From Zhihengliuella sp. (GTDB lineage Bacteria; Actinomycetota; Actinomycetes; Actinomycetales; Micrococcaceae): a stretch of DNA of 64,000 nucleotides. The notes under the pieces were generated by a model. That model was not told where the DNA came from and searched no databases. It saw only the letters and a list, made by a program, of their open reading frames with translations. The first letter of the stretch is position 1, and every line of letters starts with the position of its first letter. The stretch spans positions 1 to 64,000 of the forward strand of contig NZ_JAPSJL010000010.1 in assembly GCF_031178195.1 (NCBI RefSeq), given 5' to 3'. The translations under genes and the position numbers were made by a program. This document shows, in pieces, positions 1-9,600 of the stretch.

Positions 1-109
1 ATAGCGCCCCTAAGCTTCTCATGATCCCGCCCGCAGCGTTTCTGTCCCGGTCCGCCGCATCCGGCGGCGACTGTGCAGGCGCGGAACCCGCTCCAACGGA
101 AGGCACTGA

Positions 110-1336
110 ATGACGGCCCATTCATCCCAGGCACCCTGGCAGCGCGCCGCAGACGCAGCGGGTCTGCTGGGCCGCAGCGGCGCAGTCGCCCCCACGGTTT
201 TCGAGGAGCTGACGGCTCTGGCGAACCGCTATGACGCCATCAATCTGGGGCAGGGCTTCCCGGATTCGGACGGCCCTGCCGAGCTGCGCTCCGCCGCGCA
301 GGAAGCCATCGCGCTCGGCATCGATCAGGGAGGGCTGAACCAGTACGCCCCCGGCATCGGACTGCCGGAGCTCCGTACCGCCGTGGCCGAACACCAGCGG
401 CGGTTCTACGGCCGCGAACTGGATCCACAGACCGAGGTCCTCGCCACCACCGGCGCCACCGAGGGGATCGCCGCGACGATTCTCGCCCTCGTCTCGGCCG
501 GTGACCGGGTGGTCACGCTGTCGCCGTTCTACGATTCGTACGCGGCGATGATCGGGCTGGCCGGCGGAACCCATGCCACCATTCCCCTGCGCTGGCCCGA
601 CTTCCAGCCGCGCATCGAGGACATCGAGCAGGCCATCACACCCGGCACGCGTCTCGTCGTCGTCAACACCCCGCACAACCCGACCGGCACGATCGTCGCG
701 ACCGAGGCCCTGGAAGCGATCGTTCAACGCTGCCTCGAGGTCGGCGCCTGGATCCTGAGTGACGAGGTCTACGAGCATCTGGTGTTCGAGGGAGCCCACG
801 TGCCCGTGGCGACCCTGCCCGACGCGGCCGACATCACCCTGACGGCGGGCTCGGCCGGCAAGTCGTTCTCGCTCACCGGATGGAAGGTCGGCTGGTTGAC
901 GGGCCCTCGAGAACTCGTGACCGCCGCGCGGGCCGTCAAGCAGTTCCTGACGTATTCCTCCGGCGGCCCCTTCCAGCGAGCCGTCGCCCGGGGCCTGGGG
1001 TTCGACAAGGCCTTCTTCCTCGCCAGAGCAACCCAGCTGCAGGAGCAGTCGCGTCTCCTCGGTGACGCGCTGACCTCGATCGGCCTCGACGTCAACTGCC
1101 CCGCGGCCGGCTACTTCCTCATCGCCGATACGCGCCCGCTCGGCGTCGTCGACGCGCGGGAGCTCGCCTATCGGCTGCCGGAGGCGCTCGGCGTCGCCGC
1201 CATCCCCGTCACTGCGTTCGTCCATCCGCAGGGGCGCGAGACCTACGCGCCCCTGCTGCGCTTCGCGTTCTGCAAGCGCCCGGAGGTGCTCGCCGAGGCG
1301 GCGGAGCGGCTGCAGCGCCTGCCGGAGATCCTGTGA
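110..1336 (+). CDS. Class I/II PLP-dependent aminotransferase
   Basis: A 408-residue fold-type I aminotransferase of the methionine/kynurenine aminotransferase group, expected to be a cytosolic PLP enzyme moving an amino group between an amino acid and a 2-oxo acid. Visible motifs are NLGQGFPD near residue 45, NTPHNPTG near 190, SDEVYEHL near 222, and the PLP-lysine segment SAGKSFSLTGWKVGW near 248. A C-terminal LRFAF segment carries the carboxylate-binding arginine. The ATG follows a GGAAGG ribosome site about 7 bases upstream. The next gene starts inside its stop codon (GTGA), so the two are probably co-translated. The exact substrate cannot be read from sequence. Confidence 0.9.
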   Translation: MTAHSSQAPWQRAADAAGLLGRSGAVAPTVFEELTALANRYDAINLGQGFPDSDGPAELRSAAQEAIALGIDQGGLNQYAPGIGLPELRTAVAEHQRRFYGRELDPQTEVLATTGATEGIAATILALVSAGDRVVTLSPFYDSYAAMIGLAGGTHATIPLRWPDFQPRIEDIEQAITPGTRLVVVNTPHNPTGTIVATEALEAIVQRCLEVGAWILSDEVYEHLVFEGAHVPVATLPDAADITLTAGSAGKSFSLTGWKVGWLTGPRELVTAARAVKQFLTYSSGGPFQRAVARGLGFDKAFFLARATQLQEQSRLLGDALTSIGLDVNCPAAGYFLIADTRPLGVVDARELAYRLPEALGVAAIPVTAFVHPQGRETYAPLLRFAFCKRPEVLAEAAERLQRLPEIL

Positions 1337-2166
1337 GCACCCGGCGGACCAACCGCAGCCTGTCCATGGCCTCCGGGGCGGTCGCCCGGATCATTGCAGA
1401 TCCACTGCAGGACGAGGCGGTCATCCTGCTGGTCGGCGAGGCGGAGCAGTCCCACGTCCACCTCGCGGACCAGCGGATCATCTTCTACGAATACCTCCAG
1501 CGCATCTCCCATGCGCTCGACGCCAGATTCCCGGCCGACGCCGGCGGAGATCTCCCGGCGCTGCGGGTCCTCCACCTCGGCGCCGGTGCCCTGACGCTGC
1601 CTCGGTCGATCGGACTCCGCCGCCCGGGCAGCCGCCAGACGGTCGTCGACATCGAGCGCGAGCTCGTCGACTTCGTCACCGGGCTCGTGCCGCTGCCGAC
1701 GGAGCTGCAGCGGGGACGGGACATCGTCTCGGTGGTGGACGACGCGCGGGCGTATGTGGAGCACCTGACCGTCTCCGCCCGCGACGCTGAAGCAGGCCAC
1801 GGGTTCGACGCCGTCGTGCTGGACATCTTCACGGGCCGGGACTCCCCCGGGCACCTCGCCGACCCCGATTTCTACCGGCTCCTGCGGAAGCAGCTGACGC
1901 CACGAGGCCTGCTGATCGTCAACGTAGGCGACGACGAGGGGATGCACTTCGCCCGCGAGCAGATCCGGGCGCTGCGCGGGGCGTTCGCCGATGTCCTGGC
2001 CACCGGGGCGACGGAGCTCTTCACCGGCCGGTATGCCGGGAACATCGTGGCGGTGGCCTCCGAGTCTCCGTTCGAGGCCCAGGAGCTGGAGCGGCTCTCC
2101 GCGGCCGGCCCGTTCCCGGGGACCACGCTCCACGGCGTCGAGCTGGACGGGTTCAGCCGCGGTTAG
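1333..2166 (+). CDS. Spermidine synthase-like SAM-fold protein
   Basis: A 277-residue soluble protein with the Rossmann fold of the polyamine aminopropyltransferase/spermidine synthase family. It has a SAM-binding glycine loop (VLHLGAGALTLPR near residue 80), an acidic end of strand two (VVDIERELVDF), and a VLDIFTG segment near 160 where spermidine synthases keep the catalytic aspartate. Actinobacteria often carry such shortened spermidine-synthase-like proteins without a full speED pathway, so true aminopropyl transfer is uncertain and another SAM or decarboxylated-SAM reaction is possible. The GTG start overlaps the stop of the aminotransferase by 4 bases. Its end overlaps convergent rsmD by 14 bases. 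Confidence 0.8.
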   Translation: MSTRRTNRSLSMASGAVARIIADPLQDEAVILLVGEAEQSHVHLADQRIIFYEYLQRISHALDARFPADAGGDLPALRVLHLGAGALTLPRSIGLRRPGSRQTVVDIERELVDFVTGLVPLPTELQRGRDIVSVVDDARAYVEHLTVSARDAEAGHGFDAVVLDIFTGRDSPGHLADPDFYRLLRKQLTPRGLLIVNVGDDEGMHFAREQIRALRGAFADVLATGATELFTGRYAGNIVAVASESPFEAQELERLSAAGPFPGTTLHGVELDGFSRG

Positions 2167-2776
2167 CCGGCTCTGCATACCAGATCCGGGTCTCCCCGTA
2201 CTTCTTGCCGTCGATCATCTCGAGACCCGCCGGCCAGGCCGGCTCCGGCGACCGGCTGGACCGCTCGACGACCACGACGGCGGACTCCGACAGGCGCGGG
2301 AGCAGACTCTCCAGGACCTCGGCCAGCTCCTCCTCGGTCACCGGGTATGGAGGATCGAGGAAGACCAGGTCCCACACGTCGCCCAGCGTCCCGATGATGC
2401 CGGGGGCGCGCCCCTTGACCGCGCGGGCACCCGTGGTCCCCCGTTCCGTCTGCGCCGGACCCGCGCTGCCGCGGCCGCCCCGTTGCCCCGCCCCGACGGC
2501 CTTGTTCACTCGTTCCGCGTTGGCGCGGGCGGTCCTGACGGCCGCGTCCGCAGAGTCGACGAGTACCGCGCGTCGGGCGCCCCGGCTCACGGCCTCGAGA
2601 CCCAGCGCGCCGCTGCCCGCGAAGAGATCGAGCACCCTCGCGTCCTGGATCGCCTCCCAGTGCTCGAGGCGTGAGAAGACGGACTCCTTCACCCGGTCGG
2701 TCGTGGGGCGCGTCCCCGTGCCCGGCACGCTGGTCAGCGCGAGGCCACCAGCGATCCCTGCGATGATGCGGCTCAT
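2153..2776 (-). CDS. rsmD: 16S rRNA (guanine966-N2)-methyltransferase RsmD
   Basis: RsmD methylates G966 of 16S rRNA in the 30S subunit using SAM. The N-terminal SRIIAGIAGG segment, the SAM-binding LDLFAGSGALGLEAVSRGA motif (trimmed here to its core around residue 50) and the catalytic DPPYPV motif near residue 145 are all present. At 207 residues it is somewhat longer than usual because of a Gly/Ala/Arg-rich insert of roughly 30 residues (about 95-130) before the DPPY motif. This looks like a low-complexity loop rather than a domain. The ATG is preceded by GGAGGA. It lies just downstream of recG on the same strand, a common actinobacterial neighbourhood. Confidence 0.9.
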   Translation of the reverse strand: MSRIIAGIAGGLALTSVPGTGTRPTTDRVKESVFSRLEHWEAIQDARVLDLFAGSGALGLEAVSRGARRAVLVDSADAAVRTARANAERVNKAVGAGQRGGRGSAGPAQTERGTTGARAVKGRAPGIIGTLGDVWDLVFLDPPYPVTEEELAEVLESLLPRLSESAVVVVERSSRSPEPAWPAGLEMIDGKKYGETRIWYAEPANRG

Positions 2777-2810
2777 TCAGTCCTCCAGTCTCCGGCGCCC
2801 CCAGGCGCGG

Positions 2811-5009
2811 TCAGGCCCGCTCGAGGAAGGCTTTGCTGTCCTCGTCCATGGTCGAGATGATATGGCGGAGCGTCGGGTATCCCTCCAGGCCGGGGTCGCG
2901 CCGGATGACGTCGAAAGCAGCGTCCCGCGCCCGGGCGATGACCTTCTGGTCCCGTGTCACGCGGAGGAGCTTCAGGCTCGACGCTCCACCGCTCTGGGAG
3001 GCCCCGAGGATATCCCCCTCCTTGCGCGTATCGACGTCGTACTCGCTCAGCTCGAGCCCGTCGGTGGTGCTAGCGACCTTGAACAGGCGGCCGGTCGAGG
3101 GGTGGTCCTCCGCGAGCCGGGTGACCAGGATGCACGTGCCCCCGTGCGCCCCGCGCCCCACTCGCCCGCGCAGCTGATGGAGCTGGGCGACCCCGAAGCG
3201 GTCGGCGTCCATGATGATCATGAGGGTGGCGTTCGGGACGTCGACGCCGACTTCGACGACGGTGGTCGAGACCAGCAGGTCGATCTCGCCGCGGGCGAAC
3301 GCCGTCATCGTCTGGTCCTTGACGTCGCTGGGCAGCCCGCCGTGCAGGATCGAGATCACCGCCTCCCGGAGGGAGGGCTCGTTGACCAGCTGCTCCGTCA
3401 GCGCCTCGGCGGATGTCGGCTGCGGTCCCTCGTCGGCGCCAGCGGACGAGCCCGCCCGGGCTTTCCCGCCGCCGTTGCGGTCCGCGGCCCCGCCGATGAG
3501 AGGGCAGACGACGAAGACCTGCCGGCCGGCGGCGATCTCTTCCCGGGCGCGTTCCCAGAGCCGGGTCTCCCACGCCGGGTGCGCCTCGAGGGAGGAGACA
3601 TGGGTGCGGATCGGCTGGCGTCCGCGCGGCAACTCCGTGAGCGTGGAGACGGCCAGATCGCCGAAACTGGTCATCGCGATGGTCCGCGGAATGGGCGTCG
3701 CCGTCATGATCAGGGTGTGGGGCGTGGTCGCGGCCCGCTGGCGGAGGACGTCGCGCTGCTCGACGCCGAAGCGATGCTGCTCGTCGACCACGACCATCCC
3801 GAGCTCGACGAAACCGACGTTCTCGGAGAGCAGCGCGTGCGTGCCCACCACGAGATCCACCTCACCGCTGGCGAGCCCGAGGAGGGTGCGCTTCTTGGAG
3901 GCCTGCGGGGTCGATCCGGTGAGCAGGTCCACGCGGATGGCGTGCTCCGCGGCGGTGAGCGTGCCGCCCTCCCCCAACGGGCCGAGCGCGGCGCGGATCG
4001 AGCGGAAGTGCTGCTCGGCGAGGACCTCGGTCGGGGCGAGGAACGCCGCCTGCGCCCCGGCGTCGACGGTCTGAAGAATCGCCCGGAGCGCGACGACGGT
4101 CTTGCCGGAGCCGACCTCGCCCTGCAGCAGGCGGTTCATCGGCGACGTGGAGGCCAGGTCCGCCGAGATCTCAGCACCCGCCGCCAGCTGACCGGCCGTG
4201 AGCGTGAAGGGCAGGGCGGCATCGAACGCCGACAGCACGCCGTCGGACCGCGGCGGCCGGGGAACCGCCGGCAGGGCCTCGTGGGCCGCCCGGCGGGTCG
4301 CCAGCACCGTCTGCAGGAGGAAGGCTTCCTGGTACTTGAACCGGTGCTGGGCCCGGTAGGCCTCCTGGAGCGTGTCCGGTCGGTGGATGGAGCGATACGC
4401 CTGGCGCAGGGGCAGGAGCCGTTCCGCCGCCTGTGACTCGGGGGGCAGGGGGTCGGCGAGGCCCTCCAGGACGCCGTCGTCGAGGAGCCGGCCGATCTGC
4501 TTGCGGATCCAGTCGCTCGCCATGGTCTTGGTGGCGCCGTAGATCGGTGTCGGCCTCAGGTCGACGCCGGGGTCATCGCTCTCGGGGGCGAGGATCTCGT
4601 AGTCGGGGTGGCTCAGCGTGAGGCCGTCCTGCCGTACGGTCGGCACACCCGAGAGCAGCAGGCGGGTGCCCGTCACGAGTCGCTCGACGGCACGGTTGTT
4701 GAAGAAGACCACGCTTACGCGCGCACCGGCAGCATCGGGGTCATCCGCGACCTTGAGCTCGTACAGCGTGCCGCGCCGCTGGTGCATGCGGCGCTTACGG
4801 AAGTCGACCACGGTGCCGATGACGCTTGCATCGACGCCGGGCACGAGCTCGGCGATGGGCGCCAAGGCGCCGCGCTCGATGTAGCGTCGGGGGTAGTAGT
4901 CGAGGAGATCGCCGAGAGTCGTGATGCCGAGCTCGCGCTCGATCCGAGTGGCGTCGGCGGCCGCCAGCAGCGCGCTCAGGGGCTGCTCGCGGACGGGTAC
5001 GGCCGTCAT
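2811..5009 (-). CDS. recG: ATP-dependent DNA helicase RecG
   Basis: A 732-residue superfamily 2 branched-DNA helicase that reverses stalled replication forks and processes Holliday junctions. In order: an N-terminal wedge/OB domain (VIGTVVDFRKRRMH), Walker A GEVGSGKT, a DEQHRFG box, TATPIPRT motif III, and the C-terminal helicase and TRG region (QLRGRVGRG). A short Gly/Ala-rich insertion lies between VCPLIGG and the following helix. The ORF is open further upstream, but the ATG at 5009 is chosen because it overlaps the stop of the DAK2 gene in an ATGA arrangement and starts at the family's usual N-terminus. Likely co-translated with that gene. Confidence 0.93.
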   Translation of the reverse strand: MTAVPVREQPLSALLAAADATRIERELGITTLGDLLDYYPRRYIERGALAPIAELVPGVDASVIGTVVDFRKRRMHQRRGTLYELKVADDPDAAGARVSVVFFNNRAVERLVTGTRLLLSGVPTVRQDGLTLSHPDYEILAPESDDPGVDLRPTPIYGATKTMASDWIRKQIGRLLDDGVLEGLADPLPPESQAAERLLPLRQAYRSIHRPDTLQEAYRAQHRFKYQEAFLLQTVLATRRAAHEALPAVPRPPRSDGVLSAFDAALPFTLTAGQLAAGAEISADLASTSPMNRLLQGEVGSGKTVVALRAILQTVDAGAQAAFLAPTEVLAEQHFRSIRAALGPLGEGGTLTAAEHAIRVDLLTGSTPQASKKRTLLGLASGEVDLVVGTHALLSENVGFVELGMVVVDEQHRFGVEQRDVLRQRAATTPHTLIMTATPIPRTIAMTSFGDLAVSTLTELPRGRQPIRTHVSSLEAHPAWETRLWERAREEIAAGRQVFVVCPLIGGAADRNGGGKARAGSSAGADEGPQPTSAEALTEQLVNEPSLREAVISILHGGLPSDVKDQTMTAFARGEIDLLVSTTVVEVGVDVPNATLMIIMDADRFGVAQLHQLRGRVGRGAHGGTCILVTRLAEDHPSTGRLFKVASTTDGLELSEYDVDTRKEGDILGASQSGGASSLKLLRVTRDQKVIARARDAAFDVIRRDPGLEGYPTLRHIISTMDEDSKAFLERA

Positions 5010-5998
5010 GCGCAGTCTTGGGCGGTGCTGAGACTGGTCACCGTCACATTCTCCGGTTCGCAGAAGGTGCGGAACATCTCCAGAACTGGCGCGGCCTCGG
5101 GAACGTGGACGTGGACCCGCCAGCGAGTCGCCTCCCCGGAGCCGTCGGGCAAGGGGCTCATGATCACGGACTCGCCCATGTCGTCGAGCTGGCCGCGGAG
5201 CAGCGCGGCGTCGAGCGGGGACAGGGACATGCTGCACATGACCTCGACGCCTTCCTCCGCCTCGGCGGTTGCGTGGATGTGGGGATCCTGGATCGCGTAC
5301 CCCGGGAACCCCTCGAGAACGAACTCATCGACGGGCTCTCCGACAACGGCTGCCTTGAGCGCCTCGAGGACGAGGAGGAAGCCCATGGCTCCCGCGTCGA
5401 CGACCTGCGCTCTCGTCAGGAGGTCCAGTTCGCCCTCGGATGCGACCACGGCCAGTCGGGTCCCCTCGACGGCCGCGTCCAAGCCCGTGAGCAGCGCGGC
5501 CCGCGAGTGCAGGTCGACGTCGCGCAGGGAGTCCTCGAGCGCACGATTGACCGCTTCGTTGGCGGCGCTCATCGCGCTGGGCATGGTGCCTGGAACCGGG
5601 TCGGTGAGCGCGGACCAGGCGCGCAGCTGCCCCCGGTCGAGCCCTTCGGAGAGATGCTGGAGGACCAGACGGCGCTGTCCCACCAGGGGCTCGGCGAAGC
5701 CGAGGAGGAAGACCGAGAGCAGCGTCCCGGAGTTCCCCCGTGCGTTCTCCAGGGCTGCCTGGGCGGCCTCGCGCAGGAGCACGCCGATATCCTCGGTGTC
5801 CTGGAGTTCCTGCGCCCGTTCGGAGGCGATGCGTACCGTCTGGTAGAGGTTCGTGCCCGTGTCCCCGTCCGGGACGGGGAAGACATTGATCGCATCCAGC
5901 CGGTCGCTGTGGTTGCCGAGCACGGTCTCTGCCTGCTTCAACCACGCTCTGGCGCCCTGCGCTCCGGTCGCGAGTTTCTGCTGCACGTCTCTGCCCAT
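5006..5998 (-). CDS. DAK2 (DhaL/FakA-like) domain protein, short form
   Basis: A 330-residue protein beginning with a DhaL-type kinase domain. The Mg-ATP binding segment DAINVFPVPDGDTGTN (about residue 36) and the GNSGTLLS loop near 95 are clear. Residues 240-315 match the middle domain of fatty-acid kinase FakA, with a Cys in VMCSMS and an HVHV pair where FakA binds zinc. The C-terminal FakB-partner-like domain found in roughly 550-residue FakA proteins is absent. FakA phosphorylates fatty acids held by a FakB protein; whether this short form does so is inference. It overlaps recG by 4 bases. No rpmB (L28) gene lies upstream, although it is a frequent neighbour in actinobacteria. Confidence 0.82.
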   Translation of the reverse strand: MGRDVQQKLATGAQGARAWLKQAETVLGNHSDRLDAINVFPVPDGDTGTNLYQTVRIASERAQELQDTEDIGVLLREAAQAALENARGNSGTLLSVFLLGFAEPLVGQRRLVLQHLSEGLDRGQLRAWSALTDPVPGTMPSAMSAANEAVNRALEDSLRDVDLHSRAALLTGLDAAVEGTRLAVVASEGELDLLTRAQVVDAGAMGFLLVLEALKAAVVGEPVDEFVLEGFPGYAIQDPHIHATAEAEEGVEVMCSMSLSPLDAALLRGQLDDMGESVIMSPLPDGSGEATRWRVHVHVPEAAPVLEMFRTFCEPENVTVTSLSTAQDCA

Positions 5999-6162
5999 CG
6001 GTTTCGCCTAGAACGGCTGGATAGCCGCATTTGTCCGCCTCACAGCGTATCCCATGCGTTTCCGTACCCGCCGCCGTCGGCCAGTGAACCGCCGAAATGC
6101 CGGAAGCTCCGAGCTATGGTGCGTATGATCGGGCAGGACTTTTCTCGACATGGAGGCTGGAG

Positions 6163-6477
6163 ATGACTCGCCGCACCAGGACGGCGGCCCGCCACGCGGC
6201 CGCCGGTGCGCGCCACGCGCGGCAGGACCCCGGGGCAGCCGTGCCCGCGGGTCTGGCGGATCCTTTCCACGCCGATCCAGACCGCGTGCCCTGGCTCGGC
6301 ACGCGCCGGGAGCCGGACGACGACCTGCACCCCGCCACGACGGGAATAACGCTGCTGACTTCCTTCGTGACAAGCGAGGCAAAGCTCCGACGCAAGCGGC
6401 TGATCGTCAAGACATTGCTCGTCGCGGGCGTCGTTTCCGTCCCCCTAGTAGCTTTCGCCCTTTATCTGGTCAGCTGA
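6163..6477 (+). CDS. Small single-pass membrane protein, unknown function
   Basis: A 104-residue protein with an Arg/Ala-rich basic N-terminus, a middle stretch rich in Asp/Pro, and one C-terminal hydrophobic helix (about residues 80-104, LLVAGVVSVPLVAFALYLVS). That predicts a tail-anchored topology with the N-terminus in the cytosol. The ATG at 6163 is preceded by GGAGG six bases upstream; longer in-frame starts lack such a site. It stands alone, divergent from the DAK2/recG genes and followed by a strong hairpin terminator. I recognise no family, and a role cannot be assigned. Confidence 0.6.
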   Translation: MTRRTRTAARHAAAGARHARQDPGAAVPAGLADPFHADPDRVPWLGTRREPDDDLHPATTGITLLTSFVTSEAKLRRKRLIVKTLLVAGVVSVPLVAFALYLVS

Positions 6478-6541
6478 CACACTCCGGCGTCGGCCCGGCG
6501 ATCCGGACCACTAACGGGACGGCGACGTCGTCCGGACGGCG

Positions 6542-6587
6542 AAGGGCGGGCTCGGCATCGATTCGCTTCGATGCCGAGCCCGCCCTT
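6542..6587. terminator. Strong hairpin, probably bidirectional terminator
   Basis: A perfect 20-bp inverted repeat (arms 6542-6561 and 6568-6587) with a six-base loop. One arm begins with AA and the other ends with TT. It lies between the convergent ends of the small membrane protein and the three-module glycosyltransferase gene, so it can end transcription from both sides. Confidence 0.85.
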
Positions 6588-6607
6588 TGTATTCCACCTC
6601 CCGGCAA

Positions 6608-9600
6608 TCAGCCGAGCACTACTCGCTCGAGCTCCCCCAGGACCAGATCGGCGTGGAATCTCTGGCAGTACTCCCGGGCTCTGCGGGTGGCCTCCGTGTA
6701 GGCTGCCTCGTCACCGGTGGTCTCGAGGATCGTTTCCGCCATGGACCCGACGGTCAGGTGCAGCCAGTCTCCGGGGTAGATGTGCTCGGCGCCCGGCCAC
6801 GCCAGGGACACGGGAAGCGCACCCGAGGCACCGCCGTCGGCCAGCGTGAGATGGAAGGACTCGAAGTCGCTCACGGACAGGACGACGCCGATCTTGCCGT
6901 ACCATTCGGCCATGTCGTTCCCATGACCGTCGAAGTGAACGGCGCCCTTCAGCAGCGGGTCCTCCGCGATGCGGGCGTGCTGGGCGTTGTAGTACGCCAT
7001 CTCGTCATCGCGTTTGAGCATCCACGGGTAGTCCTCCGGCGTCTTGCCCTTGATGAAGAGCTGGTAGCGCTGATCAGTCAGACGGAGCTGCCGGAGCACG
7101 TCGAGGGCGCGGTCGAGGTGCTTCTGCCGCGGCACGATCCCCACGAGGCCCAGATTGAACCGGCTCCCGTCCTGCTTGTCCTGGTCGAACAGTGCTGGGT
7201 CGACGGCGTTGGGGATGATGCGGGCCGAGCCCTCGGGGTATCCCAGCCGGCTGACCGCCATGTCGCGGACGAGTCGGCCGACGTAGACGGTCGCATCGAA
7301 ACGCTTCGCCTCGGTCCGTTCGGGGTACGGGGTGAACAGTTCCTGGGAATGGAACCTGACGACGAGTCGTTGATCCGCCCGTACGTGACGCGAGTACCAC
7401 TCGGCATTGCCCAATGACCACTCGCAGAAGACCACGTCCGCTTCCGCCAGCAGTCGGCGGCTCTGCTCCGGGTCGTGCTGGGCATGGTCCTGCCACTCGT
7501 CGATCAGCAGCGTGTGCCCGGACGATTGCAGGCGTTCGATCAACGTTCGCGCAAACTTCAGGTCGTGGCCGGCCACGAGGACCGTCTGCGGGCGGACCGC
7601 ATCGGCGATCTCCTCCGGCGCTTTGCTCGGCGTGTCGGCGACGACAGCCCTCCGGACCGCGACCACCGGTTCGACTCCGGCGGAATCGCGACCAAACCAC
7701 GGTGACCCAGCGACGGAGGCGCGCCGGACCAGCAGCGTCTTGCCCCGCTCGTCAACGTCCCGGGGCTGCACCTCTGCACGCTCCAGCGCCTGCTCGCCCG
7801 AGACCCGGCGCTCGAGCCAGAGCGAGCGCGCGAGGTCCTCGGCGATCTCGGGGTCGTTCAGTGCTTCACCGAACCAAGCCCGCGACAAGTCCGGGAAGTC
7901 GCCGTCCTCGGTCGAGATCTCGATCCCTGCCGCACCGAGGACATCGGCGGTCGCGGAGGAGGCGGTCTCGCGGCTCCGGACGGCGACCGGCCGGTGCGTC
8001 TGGTCGAGAATGCTGGACGCGACGGTCGGGGTGAGCGACTCGACCTCGAGAACATAGTCGGGAAGTGCCTCCACGGCGATGGCCAGCCCGGCCGTCCGGA
8101 GCATATAGGCCAGTCTGTGCGTCGCCAGGTGGGCACGGTAGACGTGCCGATGGAGGCACCATCCGTCCGCGTTTCGTCCGGCCTCGTCGTTCAGCCAATA
8201 GTCGGCCAGCAAATCTGCGGTCCCCGCCTTCGCCGCCAGCGGTAGCAGCTCCGCGAAAAGCGTGGTGACGCCCCTCCCTCGACCGGAGATGACCGGCGTA
8301 CCGCAGCCCGAGAGTTCCATCACTCGCCGGGAGAACATCGTGGGAGACTTGTCCACGGAGTTGACGTTCACGTGGACCGGATGCGACTTGTAGGCAGCCA
8401 CCATCTCCGAGTAATCGAGTCCCCCTCGCACGTGCGGTGCCAACTGCTCAGGGAACCGATAGGGGCTGTTCTCGTGATTGACCTGACGGTCGTAGATCGT
8501 CAGGCCATGCGGTTCCACCTCGCCGAGAATGCGCAATAGTTCTGCAGAACGGTCTGGATACCGGTCACCGTAGTACGAGCCGCCGTAGGCGACGGTGTGC
8601 TCATAAGCTCGGTCAACCGGGAACGGGTGATGCAGCGTTGCCTGCGCGAAAAAGGGAAGCGACGCTACGGTACGCACTGTGCCCGCGCCTTCGGTCGCGT
8701 AGCGGCGAATGCAGTCGGCGTCGGTGGTGAACACGTGGTCGAAGAGCACGGCGGTACGGATGAACCGCTCCGTGTGGACGGGGTCCTCCTTGTTCCAGAA
8801 GATCGTTGGGATCCCGCGGGCACGGCATGCTTCCACAAGGGCTTTGAGTGGGGCGATCTCCTCATCGCTGTAGTAACCAACTCCACGAGTCCAAGCTCCA
8901 CCGTTGCCGGCCCAAGCCGATTCGACGAGCAATACGTCGAGGCCCCCCGTCTCGAGCACTTCATGCCATGTCTCAGGGTAAAGAGCAGTTGTTCGGCACT
9001 CCGGTCCGAAGGTGGCGAACGTGAATTCGTCGGCGATAAGACCCAGACGGACGCCGGCGAGCATTCGGATAGCCGGCGACCCTTGATTGGCCGAAACATG
9101 CCCAGCAGCCATTAGTTCTTTGTGAGTTGCGGTTGCACGCCGTGCGACTGCAGCCCATGACCGGTATTTGACCGCCCAGCTACGGGCCGCTCGCCCAAGA
9201 TCAGCTCGCCGTTCGGGCGCTTGTCCCAGCTCGATCAGGACATCGGCGAGGGCATCGGCGTCACCCGCCGCAAACAGGTAGCCTCGCCGCTGTTCCTCAC
9301 CAATCAAGTGCTTGATCGGCGCTACGTCGGACCCTACGACAGGTATCCCGGCTGCCATCGCCTCGAGCGGTTTGAGTGGAGAGACCATCTCCGTCACGAC
9401 GTTGGAGCGCCGCGGACAGGGAGCGACATCGAAGAGCGAAAGGTATTTGCGAACCATGGTGGGTTTCACGCGCCCTGTAAAGGTAACAGCCTCGGCCAAA
9501 TCAAGCTCATCGACGAGGCTCTCCAGTACCTTCCGCTCCTTGCCGTCCCCGACGAGAACAAGTCGGGCGTTCGGCAGCACTTCATGCACCTTTTCGAACG

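Noticed and set aside
2205-4436. Long open frame on the plus strand, antisense to rsmD and recG
   Set aside because: It mirrors real genes on the other strand; its translation is low-complexity, and such shadow frames are expected at this GC.
5990-6170. rpmB (ribosomal protein L28) gene next to the DAK2 gene
   Set aside because: Looked for because of the usual neighbourhood; no frame in this interval encodes an L28-like protein.
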